From Promethearchaeota archaeon (GTDB lineage Archaea > Asgardarchaeota > Thorarchaeia > Thorarchaeales > Thorarchaeaceae): DNA of 34,340 nt. The stretch spans positions 41,384-75,723 of the forward strand of contig JALVPN010000144.1 of assembly GCA_027031765.1 (NCBI GenBank). Reading direction: 5' to 3'. Position numbers and translations under genes: made by a program. Positions 26,130 through 34,340 of this stretch are shown one piece after another (the stretch's first letter is position 1; each line of letters starts with the position of its first letter). The notes beneath the pieces are model-generated. The model was not told where the DNA came from and did no database searches. It saw only the letters and a program-made list of their open reading frames with translations.

Positions 26130-27338
26130 CTACCTCCGACGTCGGACTGCACCGGCTATTGCAACAAGGACAACAACCACAACAATACCGCCGATGACCA
26201 GTGGACTGAGGAGTGGCTCCACGAGCGGGGCCCCATCTTCGAAGAGACCGATAGAGGGGTCATGCATCAGTGTGCCATCATCAAAGTGCGGGTACGCGAG
26301 GTACAGCACCAGTCCGTTGTCAGACGGGGTATACGAGGCTGTGACGTTGACTATTTCCGAGGCGCCACCCGGCCAAGTAATGAGCGCCTTGTCGACCCAC
26401 CTGAAGAAGCCTTGGGTCACATTTGACTCGTCAATCAGGTCGACTTGCTGCAAATGGGCTTCGTGTCTGCGCTCAAAACGCGTTTCGGACTGGTTGTGAT
26501 CGGGCCACGCGGAGGAGTCGCCGATGAATGTCCGGTTGTGCTCTCGAGTCATGTATCGGTGCCGGTTGTGAGACTGATCCATGTGGGCCACGTTCTCTCG
26601 CAGGAGCGTCTGAAGGGCGACCATTGATGTGTTCGTTGAGAACGGGAAGTTGCCGATGATGATGTCCATCTTCAGCTCGCTTCCGCCCGCCACCGTGTAG
26701 TTCAGGTGGACACCGCGTGAGTCAGAAACATTGCCGTGATAGTCATTGAGGTAGATGTGGGCTAGGACTTGGATACTGACATCCTCGAAGGCCTTGGGCG
26801 TGCCATGCCGGTAGAGGGCAGGGGTAGGTGCACCCGGGACTGGCCCTTCTGTACGCAGGCCACCCTTAGTGTAGGAGATCCACACCTCGGTTGTTACACC
26901 GTCCTCCACAACACTCCCGGTCTGGACAACCCACTCATATGTTGCAAGAGAGGCAAACCGCAGGGTCTCGTTCCGCTGGAACGCACCATCACCGTTCAGG
27001 TCTTCGAACTCGGCAATGCCCGGATAGGCGAGAATGAACCGCGCCATGGAACCGTTATTGTCAGTGGTGTACCAGAAGTGGAACATTGGGAACTGCGGAG
27101 TGGCCATGACCGTGATGATGTCCGTACTTATCCAGACAACACCCTGGTTGTCAACAGTACGATGGGGCATGCGTCTCGGGTCATGCGTTGTGGTCGGCAT
27201 TGACGGGTGTTCTGTTGGCTCTGTGTGCCCTGGAGACCCCGGCGCAGAGGTGCCTTGGGCACTCACATTGGAGACCATCGGTATGGCAAGTGCCAGCACA
27301 ATAATCAGGCTGAGTGCAAGGCGTGTCTTTACTTTCAT
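26130..27338 (-). CDS. Secreted, C-terminally membrane-anchored protein of unknown function
   Basis: Signal peptide MKVKTRLALSLIIVLALAIPMVSNVSAQG; C-terminal TM LSPLVIGGIVVVVVLVAIAGAVRRRR. Start reset to the internal ATG. Confidence 0.8.
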   Translation of the reverse strand: MKVKTRLALSLIIVLALAIPMVSNVSAQGTSAPGSPGHTEPTEHPSMPTTTHDPRRMPHRTVDNQGVVWISTDIITVMATPQFPMFHFWYTTDNNGSMARFILAYPGIAEFEDLNGDGAFQRNETLRFASLATYEWVVQTGSVVEDGVTTEVWISYTKGGLRTEGPVPGAPTPALYRHGTPKAFEDVSIQVLAHIYLNDYHGNVSDSRGVHLNYTVAGGSELKMDIIIGNFPFSTNTSMVALQTLLRENVAHMDQSHNRHRYMTREHNRTFIGDSSAWPDHNQSETRFERRHEAHLQQVDLIDESNVTQGFFRWVDKALITWPGGASEIVNVTASYTPSDNGLVLYLAYPHFDDGTLMHDPSIGLFEDGAPLVEPLLSPLVIGGIVVVVVLVAIAGAVRRRR

Positions 27339-27653
27339 TCGTATATCACCGAAAACCATCACGCAACGTGTGCTTATAATGAGTCTTGAAAACGGTGTGC
27401 CCGGCGTGATATGATAGCCGATATGCATGCCGGGAGGTGCCCGGAAATATTTATGGACGCTTTGAACGGTGCTACAAGGAGGAATACGTGCCAGACCCAT
27501 GTCCGGGAGGGGGCGGACATGCTGGCCACGGTGGCACATAGTGCACATGATGCTGGACTGCAATACAGGGGACGGGAGAGGCCTCACGGGTGCGCACTGC
27601 CACTGACCAGAAAGGAGAAGTAATGGAAAGGTGTAAGAAGGATGTGATTGTAG

Positions 27654-28862
27654 ATGACGTACGATGTGATAGTGGTCGGCGGAGGGCCGGCTGGGGCAAC
27701 CTGTGCACGGCATGCAGCAAGACTTGGGCTTGATGTCCTGCTCATTGAGAAGAGGGTACACCCGCGCAGAAAGGCCTGCGGTGGGGGTATCACTCTCCGT
27801 GTGGTCGATGTACTTGATTTTAGCATCGGCTCCGTAATCGAGCGTGAACAGTGCGGGCTGAGATTACACGCACCATCTGGGATAGAAGTGGTTGAGAAGA
27901 GGAGCACACCCACAGGATACACGATTCGCAGAGAAGACTTTGACAACCTGCTACTCCGCCAAGCGGAGAGTGCGGACGCAGAGGTGATTGAGGGGGTGCG
28001 AGTGGTGGACGTGATAGAGGGGAGTGATGCCGTCGAGGTAATCACGGATGACCGAAACTACCGCGGGCAAGTGCTTGTAGGTGCCGATGGCGTCAATAGC
28101 ACTGTCGCACGGAAGACGGGCATCAAGACCCGATGGGAGGACGATGAGGTCTGCCTCTGCATTGAGGCATCAGTGCCGATGGGCCCTGAGGACATAGTAC
28201 GCCTGTTTGGTGACCCTGAGGAGCATGGCAACAGAATCCTCATTGAGATCTACTTTGGTGCACTGGTACACGGGTATGCATGGGCCTTCGCTAAGAGAGC
28301 GGAGGTGAGCCTCGGAATCGGTGCACTTGTCAGCGAGTTGCACGACTTGCGTGGTGCGTGGAAGAAGTTCGTCGGGGTCATTGAGGAGCGTGGTGGAGTG
28401 AAGTGCGACCTCTCATCCGAGACCGCAGCACGGGTGCCACTTGCAGGGCCTATCAAGAGGATGTACTCATCACATACGCTCCTTGCAGGCGATGCTGCGG
28501 GCTTTGTTTCGCCGGCCACCGGGGAGGGGATATACTATGCCATAGAGTCAGGGAGGATTGCAGCCGAGACCGCCAACGACATTGTTTCTGGCATCCGTGG
28601 AGTTGACACCAGGACGTACCAAGAGCGGTGTGACAAGGCCCTCGGAAAGGACCTGAGGGTTGCAAAGTCGCTTGCGGACATGATGTTCCACTCCATTGAG
28701 AACATGGAACGCGTGTGTCAGATGGCCTACGATGACGAAGTGATGAGACATTACACGATGGAACTGGTCATGGGCCTAAGGTCATACAGGGAGTCGAGGA
28801 ACAGGGTAATCAGGAGGATGTTGAGAAAGCACCTGCGTACTGCACTCAGAATGGTGTTCTGA
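27654..28862 (+). CDS. Geranylgeranyl reductase-family FAD-dependent oxidoreductase
   Basis: MTYDVIVVGGGPAGATCARHAARLGLDVLLIEKR, RKACGGG, VLVGADGVNSTVARKTG, LLAGDAAGFVSPATGEGIYYAIESGRIAAE. Confidence 0.92.
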   Translation: MTYDVIVVGGGPAGATCARHAARLGLDVLLIEKRVHPRRKACGGGITLRVVDVLDFSIGSVIEREQCGLRLHAPSGIEVVEKRSTPTGYTIRREDFDNLLLRQAESADAEVIEGVRVVDVIEGSDAVEVITDDRNYRGQVLVGADGVNSTVARKTGIKTRWEDDEVCLCIEASVPMGPEDIVRLFGDPEEHGNRILIEIYFGALVHGYAWAFAKRAEVSLGIGALVSELHDLRGAWKKFVGVIEERGGVKCDLSSETAARVPLAGPIKRMYSSHTLLAGDAAGFVSPATGEGIYYAIESGRIAAETANDIVSGIRGVDTRTYQERCDKALGKDLRVAKSLADMMFHSIENMERVCQMAYDDEVMRHYTMELVMGLRSYRESRNRVIRRMLRKHLRTALRMVF

Positions 28863-29128
28863 GCAGCGGGAGGCAGTCCACACAGGGAGGGCTGACACCC
28901 CCGCAGGCGGCCTGCCATTTCGAGGACAGCGGACAACAGGGCAGTCCTCACCCCCGGGCGGGCCCGACAGTCACGCAGGCACCACCAGCACCCAAGTGCT
29001 CCTTAGAGGGAGCGGTTGCCGCGGGCGGAAAGGCATGCATTCACGATGTCCGCACTGGCCTCACATTGCTGTGGGGGTGTGACAGTGATAGGGGGCGACT
29101 GGGTGGTGGAGTGCGAACAACTACCCGG

Positions 29129-30700
29129 CTACGTCTCTTCGTCGCCCTTCCTGTACGACTCTGCGAGTAGGTCGGGCAGGTATCGCACCTTCACGTCGAG
29201 GCCCTTCATCATGTCACCAATCTGGATGGTACAGAACGGACACTCTGTTGCGACCATGTCCGCACCAGTGGCGAGTATCTGCTCCTTGCGAGTTGTTGCA
29301 ATCTTCATTGAGAGGTCGCGTCTTCCAGCACGGACGCCACCACCAGCACCACAGCATCGGTTCTTGTAGGGGTCATCTATGTACTTCACACCCGGAATCA
29401 TCTTGAGGAGTTCGATGGGCTGGTCGACAACGCCCTGTCCGCGGCCGAGATGACATGGCTCATGGTAGGTGACTTCAAGGTCAAGCTCGCCCTTTGGCGG
29501 GACTATGTTCTCCTTGCCTATGACATCAATCAGGTACTCGGCCAGGTCGTACACCTTGAAACGTGGTGGCTCACCTCGTTCCTCAGCGATGAAGGGTCGG
29601 TGATCCTCACGGAGAGTCTTGCCACAGCCAGCACAGGCGACCACAACCGTATCCAGGCCGTACTTGTCAGCCACATCCTCGAATATCTTCGTGACACGCC
29701 TAGCAGCATCGTGTGCGGTCTTCAAATCACCAGTCCTGAATGCAGGGCTCGCACAGCACCACTGCTGCTTGGGCACGATTACGTCAATGCCATTCCGGTT
29801 TAGCACCTCGATGAGAGAGCGTCCGGTCCCCTGCATGCGGTAGTCAATAAGACAGCCGGTGAAGAATGCCACGCGTCCACGGGGGTTATCTACCAAGAAC
29901 TCTTCGGACTCCAGACTCCTCAGTAGAGGGGTGTCCTTCTCCGGGACTGACCGACCAGTCTTGTTAATCTGGTCTATGAACCCCTGCTGACCCTCGGCCA
30001 GCGGGTATCCGGCCTCGACAGCCTTTGCACGCAACAGCTCTACTGCGAGGGCGGGGATCTTTATACTCTTTGGACAGATGTCCTCACACATCTTACAGGT
30101 CGTACAAGCATAGACAGACTCGTCCAGTGCAATTGCAATACGATCCTCGACATCACGGGGATCGAGCTCGAGACGGGCAATCTGGCGGATTATCATCGGC
30201 CCAGCATAGTCCCAGGTCTCACGGAGGGCCGGGCAGTTTGACAGACAAGCATAGCACTCTATGCACTTCCGGATTTCGCGTAGTGTTTCAATCTCCTCAG
30301 CGTGTACAATCTCCGGACGTGGGGCAGGCTTGTCCCGTACAACATATGGACGGATCCGACGAACCCGCTCTTTCACACGGCTCATATCGGTGACGAGGTC
30401 TTTGATGACGGGCATCTTCTCGAGGGGTTCAAGTACAAGGGGGCCGTCGTCCGGGTCGACCTTGGCCCGGCAGGCAATCCTAGCGGTGCCATTCACTTTG
30501 ACCGCACAGGAACCGCACTGGCCGCCCCGGCACTCCCATCTGAAGGCAAGACTCGAGTCATACTTGTCCTGGATATACAGGAGCGTATCGAGCACTGTCA
30601 TGCCGGGCTCGTAAGCGACATCGAACTCTTCGAAGTGTGGTGCATCATCAGTGTCCGGGTTGTACCTGAACACGCGGGCCTTGAACATCTTTGTAGCCAT
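29129..30700 (-). CDS. tfrB: TfrB-like: fumarate-reductase-type Fe-S subunit fused to HdrB-like CCG domains
   Basis: 2Fe-2S WECRGGQCGSCAVKVNG; 4Fe-4S CIECYACLSNCP and CTTCKMCEDICP; CCG-type GCLIDY...WCCASP...ACAGC and EPCHLGRG...RCCGAGGG...ECPFC. Start reset to MATKMFKARVF. Confidence 0.88.
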   Translation of the reverse strand: MATKMFKARVFRYNPDTDDAPHFEEFDVAYEPGMTVLDTLLYIQDKYDSSLAFRWECRGGQCGSCAVKVNGTARIACRAKVDPDDGPLVLEPLEKMPVIKDLVTDMSRVKERVRRIRPYVVRDKPAPRPEIVHAEEIETLREIRKCIECYACLSNCPALRETWDYAGPMIIRQIARLELDPRDVEDRIAIALDESVYACTTCKMCEDICPKSIKIPALAVELLRAKAVEAGYPLAEGQQGFIDQINKTGRSVPEKDTPLLRSLESEEFLVDNPRGRVAFFTGCLIDYRMQGTGRSLIEVLNRNGIDVIVPKQQWCCASPAFRTGDLKTAHDAARRVTKIFEDVADKYGLDTVVVACAGCGKTLREDHRPFIAEERGEPPRFKVYDLAEYLIDVIGKENIVPPKGELDLEVTYHEPCHLGRGQGVVDQPIELLKMIPGVKYIDDPYKNRCCGAGGGVRAGRRDLSMKIATTRKEQILATGADMVATECPFCTIQIGDMMKGLDVKVRYLPDLLAESYRKGDEET

Positions 30701-30713
30701 CGTATCGACCTCC

Positions 30714-32411
30714 TCATGGTGGCGGGATCTTGGTGATGACCAGGTCACGCTTCTCGAGCACCATCTCCCCGTCGTCGCCTTTCCGAATGACGATGTTGTA
30801 GAGACCGTCATCATTTGGATCAGCATCTGTCCGGAAGTGCGCGCCTCTGCTACCCTTCCGCATGAGGGCGGCCTCCGCCACCATCCGGGCTGTTATGACC
30901 ATATGTCCGAACTCAATGGCCTGGTGCCAGCCGGGGTTGAACCGCTTCACCTGGATGTCCACTTTGATGTTCGGTACGACCTCCTTCTCAATCCGGCGGA
31001 GCTCCTTCACGGCACGAGAAAGACCCTCCTCATTCCTGAAAATCTGTACATCGTTCCACATCAGCGTGGTGAGCTCTTCACGGGCATCTGCAGGGGAGAT
31101 GCCAGACTCCCGCAACAGCATCGCCTCTAGGCGTACGAACTCGTCCCGGATTTCGTCGCGGTCAACTGGTGGGAGACCGTGTTCCTTGGCGAACTCGGCT
31201 GCATTCTTCCCGGCCAGTGCCCCAAACACTTGGGTATCTGCGAGCGCGTTGCCCCCCAGTCTGTTGCCGCCATGCACACCACCAGTGCACTCACCTGCAG
31301 CAAACAGCCCCGGGATTGTTGACTGGGCATCCGTATCAATCAAGATACCACCCATGAAGTGATGGGCGGTCGGTGAAACCTGCATCGGCTCGTTGCGGAT
31401 GTCAACACCAGCATCTGCGAACTGCTCAATCATGCTCTCAAGCCTAAACTCTATGACAGACCGGGGCAGGTGTGCAATGCTGAGGTACACACCCCCATCA
31501 GGTGAGCCGCGGCCCTCAAGTACCTCGGTCATGATTGACCTTGCAACCTGGTCGCGACCGGCAAGCTCCATCACTTGAGGGTAGTACCTTGCCATGAAGC
31601 GTTCGCCACGGTTATTCAGGAGGATACCGCCCTCACCACGGACTGCCTCTGTTACCAGCCGACCCCTAGCAGACTCGGGACGTACCATGCCAGTTGGATG
31701 GAACTGTATCATCTCCATGTCGATGAGTGCGGCCCCGGCCTCATAGGCCATTGCATAGCCGTCACCAACATCGAGCTGCGCATTACTGGTTACCTTGAAG
31801 ATCCGACCGGCCCCGCCAGTTGCCATGACAACGGCCTTGGCACGGAAAACAAGGTAATCACCATACTTGAGGTCAACAGCACACACACCGGCAGCACGGC
31901 CATCATGTACGAGGATCTTGGTCGCAAAGACCTCATCAAAGACTCTAACTGAGGACTTGCGTATTGCCTCAGTCAGTGTGACCATAATCTCAGACCCGGT
32001 TCGGTCAGAGGCATATGCGGTGCGCCTCCAGCTCTGTTTCCCGAAGGGTCGCTGCGCAATCTTCCCCTCTGGGGTGCGGTCAAAGACTGCGCCCACCTCT
32101 TCGAGATCAAAAATCCGTTCGGCAGCATCCGTGACCAGTATCTCGACGAGTTCCTGGTTATTGAGGTATGCGCCACCAACAACAGTGTCCTTGAAGTGGG
32201 TCTCAACATCATCGAGAGGATCTACGTTTCCAAGGCTAACATTGTAGCCGCCCTCGGCCATTGAGGTGTGGGCCTTTCCGAGCAGTTCCTTGCTGATTAT
32301 GACGACATCGAGGTTATGCTTTGCTGCCTCAATCGCAGCACGACAGCCGGCGCCGCCAGCACCCACAACAAGAACGTCGCACAAGATGGTCTTGTAGGGT
32401 AGTTGACTCAA
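30714..32411 (-). CDS. tfrA: TfrA/FrdA-like fumarate reductase/succinate dehydrogenase flavoprotein
   Basis: DVLVVGAGGAGCRAAIEAA, KAHTSMAEGGYN, MEMIQFHPTGM, AHHFMGGILIDTDAQSTIPGLFAAGECTGGVHGGNRLGGNALADTQVFG. Confidence 0.93.
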   Translation of the reverse strand: MSQLPYKTILCDVLVVGAGGAGCRAAIEAAKHNLDVVIISKELLGKAHTSMAEGGYNVSLGNVDPLDDVETHFKDTVVGGAYLNNQELVEILVTDAAERIFDLEEVGAVFDRTPEGKIAQRPFGKQSWRRTAYASDRTGSEIMVTLTEAIRKSSVRVFDEVFATKILVHDGRAAGVCAVDLKYGDYLVFRAKAVVMATGGAGRIFKVTSNAQLDVGDGYAMAYEAGAALIDMEMIQFHPTGMVRPESARGRLVTEAVRGEGGILLNNRGERFMARYYPQVMELAGRDQVARSIMTEVLEGRGSPDGGVYLSIAHLPRSVIEFRLESMIEQFADAGVDIRNEPMQVSPTAHHFMGGILIDTDAQSTIPGLFAAGECTGGVHGGNRLGGNALADTQVFGALAGKNAAEFAKEHGLPPVDRDEIRDEFVRLEAMLLRESGISPADAREELTTLMWNDVQIFRNEEGLSRAVKELRRIEKEVVPNIKVDIQVKRFNPGWHQAIEFGHMVITARMVAEAALMRKGSRGAHFRTDADPNDDGLYNIVIRKGDDGEMVLEKRDLVITKIPPP

Positions 32412-32467
32412 CTGCAGTCCTCCGGTGGAGAGGGTACTCTGTACTGTGCCGCAGGGTCAGCGAGAGC

Positions 32468-32477
32468 GGTTTATACC
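32468..32477 (-). promoter_or_regulatory. TATA-like GGTATAAACC upstream of tfrA
   Basis: About 60 nt upstream of the tfrA ATG; element is nearly symmetrical (GGTTTATACC on plus). Confidence 0.45.
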
Positions 32478-32617
32478 TTACGGTTGCGGTTTGTACGGGG
32501 CTGCACAGGGGTGCACATCGGACATGGCACTCTCAAGTGCAAGCACGCTATGAGCGTACCAAGGACAGGGGAGTCCAGACGATAAAGGCCTATATTCTAT
32601 TGCTGAGAGAATAGCAT

Positions 32618-32740
32618 ATGAACGCCGGGGGTAGAGAGAGAAGAATCGGCGACATACTACTCATCTTGGTGGTCCTCATCCTCGTAGTCATGTCGATATA
32701 CGGGATAACCAAGCCAGTACTCACTGCGTTGGGGTCATGA
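32618..32740 (+). CDS. Candidate 40-aa single-pass membrane protein
   Basis: MNAGGRERRIGDILLILVVLILVVMSIYGITKPVLTALGS: charged N-terminus plus one TM; TATA-like CCTATATTC about 26 nt upstream would allow leaderless start. Confidence 0.45.
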   Translation: MNAGGRERRIGDILLILVVLILVVMSIYGITKPVLTALGS

Positions 32741-32824
32741 TGGGGACACGGAGAACCCCGTGTTAGGCGGGCCCTCCGTATCACAATGATAGAGGAGAGT
32801 CCAACAGGCCACACTGCACACCTA

Positions 32825-33439
32825 TCAGGTGGCCCCAATCTTGGCATAGACAGTGGGCCTTCGCTCGCCAACCGCATGCTCAATCTCATCATGCAGGCTA
32901 CGTCCATGTGAGTCCATTGTCACGAGAAGCGGGCCGAACTCCTCTGCTGTGATTACCCACAGGGCTTCGGGCATGCCCAGGTCCGGCCACTCAAGGGCCC
33001 GTACCTCCTTCAGCCCCTTTGCAGCAAGGGCACCACACCCGCCTGTGAAACTACAGTACACGGCCCCGACCTCCTGGAGTGCAGCCAGTGTCTTCGAGCC
33101 CATTCCACCTTTCCCGATGATGATCCGTGGGCGGAACCTGCGCAGGAACTCGTCCTCGAAGAGTTCCATCCGGATGCTGGTGGTAGGCCCAGCAGATACA
33201 ATCTCCCACTTCCCCTCTCGCTGCCACGCGACAGGACCCACATGGTAGACCACCCCACCCTCGAAGTTGACCGGGGGGCTCTCGCCACGTTCGTGCATCT
33301 CAAGTGCACGTTTGTGGGCCTCATCGCGCGCCGTGTACACATGCTGTCCGCTCACATAGACTATGTCGCCAACCCTGAGCCTGCGGGCATCTTCCTCTGA
33401 AATGGGGGTTTCAAGATGATACTCAGCCATGCTACTCAA
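32825..33439 (-). CDS. Class I fumarate hydratase, beta (C-terminal) subunit
   Basis: LRVGDIVYVSGQHVYTARDEAHKRALE, VYHVGPVAWQREGKWEIVSAGPTTSIRMELFEDEFLRRFRPRIIIGKGGMG. Confidence 0.92.
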   Translation of the reverse strand: MSSMAEYHLETPISEEDARRLRVGDIVYVSGQHVYTARDEAHKRALEMHERGESPPVNFEGGVVYHVGPVAWQREGKWEIVSAGPTTSIRMELFEDEFLRRFRPRIIIGKGGMGSKTLAALQEVGAVYCSFTGGCGALAAKGLKEVRALEWPDLGMPEALWVITAEEFGPLLVTMDSHGRSLHDEIEHAVGERRPTVYAKIGAT

Positions 33440-34268
33440 CCTCCGGATGAGTGATGTACTTCACCTCAAGGTCGTGGGTTATTGTGGCGGTACTGTACCG
33501 TGCAGCCCAGCACTGTACGGCGACTCCAACGGGAAGACTCGCCGGATGACGCATTGCATAGTCCACTTTGACACCGAGCACAGTAGTGTCACCACCAAGG
33601 CCCATGGGGCCAATGCCAGTCGCATTGAGGGCTTCAAAGAGCTCCTCCTCAATCTGGGCGACCTGTGGCTCGGGATGGTGGTCTGTGAGTGGTCGGAGGA
33701 GCTGTTGTTTGGCAATCTTGATTGCGATGTCTGCACCGCCACCAATGCCAACACCGATTATGTTGGGGGCGCATGCCTTCCCCATATAGCTCATTGCATT
33801 GTCAACGACCAGCTTCTTGACGCCGGTCAGGCCGACGCCGGGCTTGAGCATCCCGATGATGCTCACATTCTCGCAGCCGCCACCCTTTGGGAATGCCGCG
33901 ATTTCCAGCGAGCCGCCGGACACCAGTTCCCAGTTGATCCATGGGATCATCCGGCCAGTATTGTCACCGCTGTTGCCACCAAAGGGGTCTACAGCATTCG
34001 GCCTCAGTGGGACCTCGGCGGTGGCCTTCCGTACAGCGGCTGTCACAGCATCCCTGATGACGCCCACATGTGGGAAGTCCTCGCCCACCTTGACATAGAA
34101 TATCATTATGCCGGTGTCCTGGCACATTGGAATGCCCTGGCGTGCAATGTCTAGGTTCTTCAGGATTGCAGCGAGCTGAGTCTTGGCGGTCTCGTTGGTC
34201 TCCCGCTCATATGCAGCCCGCAGAGCATCCTCGACATCCTTGGGCAGCCTTGTCACGGCCATTTTCAA
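33432..34268 (-). CDS. Class I fumarate hydratase, alpha (N-terminal) subunit; true start may lie beyond the window
   Basis: IPMCQDTGIMIFYVKVGEDFPHV, RPNAVDPFGGNSGDNTGRMIPWINWEL, FPKGGGCENVSIIGMLKPG, IGVGIGGGADIAIKIAKQQLL. Frame remains open upstream to the window edge. Confidence 0.92.
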   Translation of the reverse strand: MKMAVTRLPKDVEDALRAAYERETNETAKTQLAAILKNLDIARQGIPMCQDTGIMIFYVKVGEDFPHVGVIRDAVTAAVRKATAEVPLRPNAVDPFGGNSGDNTGRMIPWINWELVSGGSLEIAAFPKGGGCENVSIIGMLKPGVGLTGVKKLVVDNAMSYMGKACAPNIIGVGIGGGADIAIKIAKQQLLRPLTDHHPEPQVAQIEEELFEALNATGIGPMGLGGDTTVLGVKVDYAMRHPASLPVGVAVQCWAARYSTATITHDLEVKYITHPEVE

Positions 34269-34340
34269 TAGCCGAAAGGTCGTATTCGCCCCAATCGGAA
34301 ATATCAGCCGAATGACGTGCCGTAATTTGGAAAACGCCTT

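Noticed and set aside
27489-27542. 17-codon ORF VPDPCPGGGGHAGHGGT behind AAGGAGGA
   Set aside because: Too short and low complexity; could be a leader peptide but nothing beyond the SD-like sequence supports it.
28863-28950. Possible RNase P RNA (GGAGGCAGTCCACAC resembles the GAGGAAAGTCC conserved region)
   Set aside because: Conserved core elements do not match and no downstream ACAGAA-type partner segment was seen.
1-34340. CRISPR arrays, IS elements, prophage genes, tRNA or rRNA genes
   Set aside because: None seen by eye: no spaced repeats, transposase/integrase motifs, or T-loop-bearing cloverleaf outside coding genes. A tRNAscan/Rfam run would be decisive.

Overview
The window reads as archaeal chromosome, probably Asgard/Thorarchaeota-like. 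That assignment is an inference from gene content (MglA-like GTPase, several roadblock/LC7 proteins, a Sec23/24-like protein, SMC-ScpA-ScpB, eL33, eS8, L10e, deoxyhypusine synthase, TrmY, SRP54) and was not computed. It is densely coded with no IS elements, CRISPR, tRNA or rRNA that I could see. Main blocks: SRP54 C-terminus, TrmY, DRG-type GTPase, TrmJ, L10e, deoxyhypusine synthase; eL33 and a candidate C/D-box sRNA; radical SAM protein; ADP-forming acyl-CoA synthetase alpha/beta; a repeat-containing unknown protein; cis-prenyltransferase; a cluster of one MglA-like GTPase, four roadblock proteins and a Sec23/24-like protein (12.4-17.1 kb); SMC-ScpA-ScpB; HypE, eS8, HypA; HEAT protein; a membrane-tethered wHTH regulator beside a secreted/anchored protein; geranylgeranyl-reductase-family flavoprotein; TfrB/TfrA-like thiol:fumarate-reductase-type pair; class I fumarase beta/alpha. 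The most exciting candidate is the Sec23/24-like + roadblock + small GTPase cluster, which resembles a primitive coat/GTPase module. All homology calls are by eye from remembered family motifs; no searches were run.
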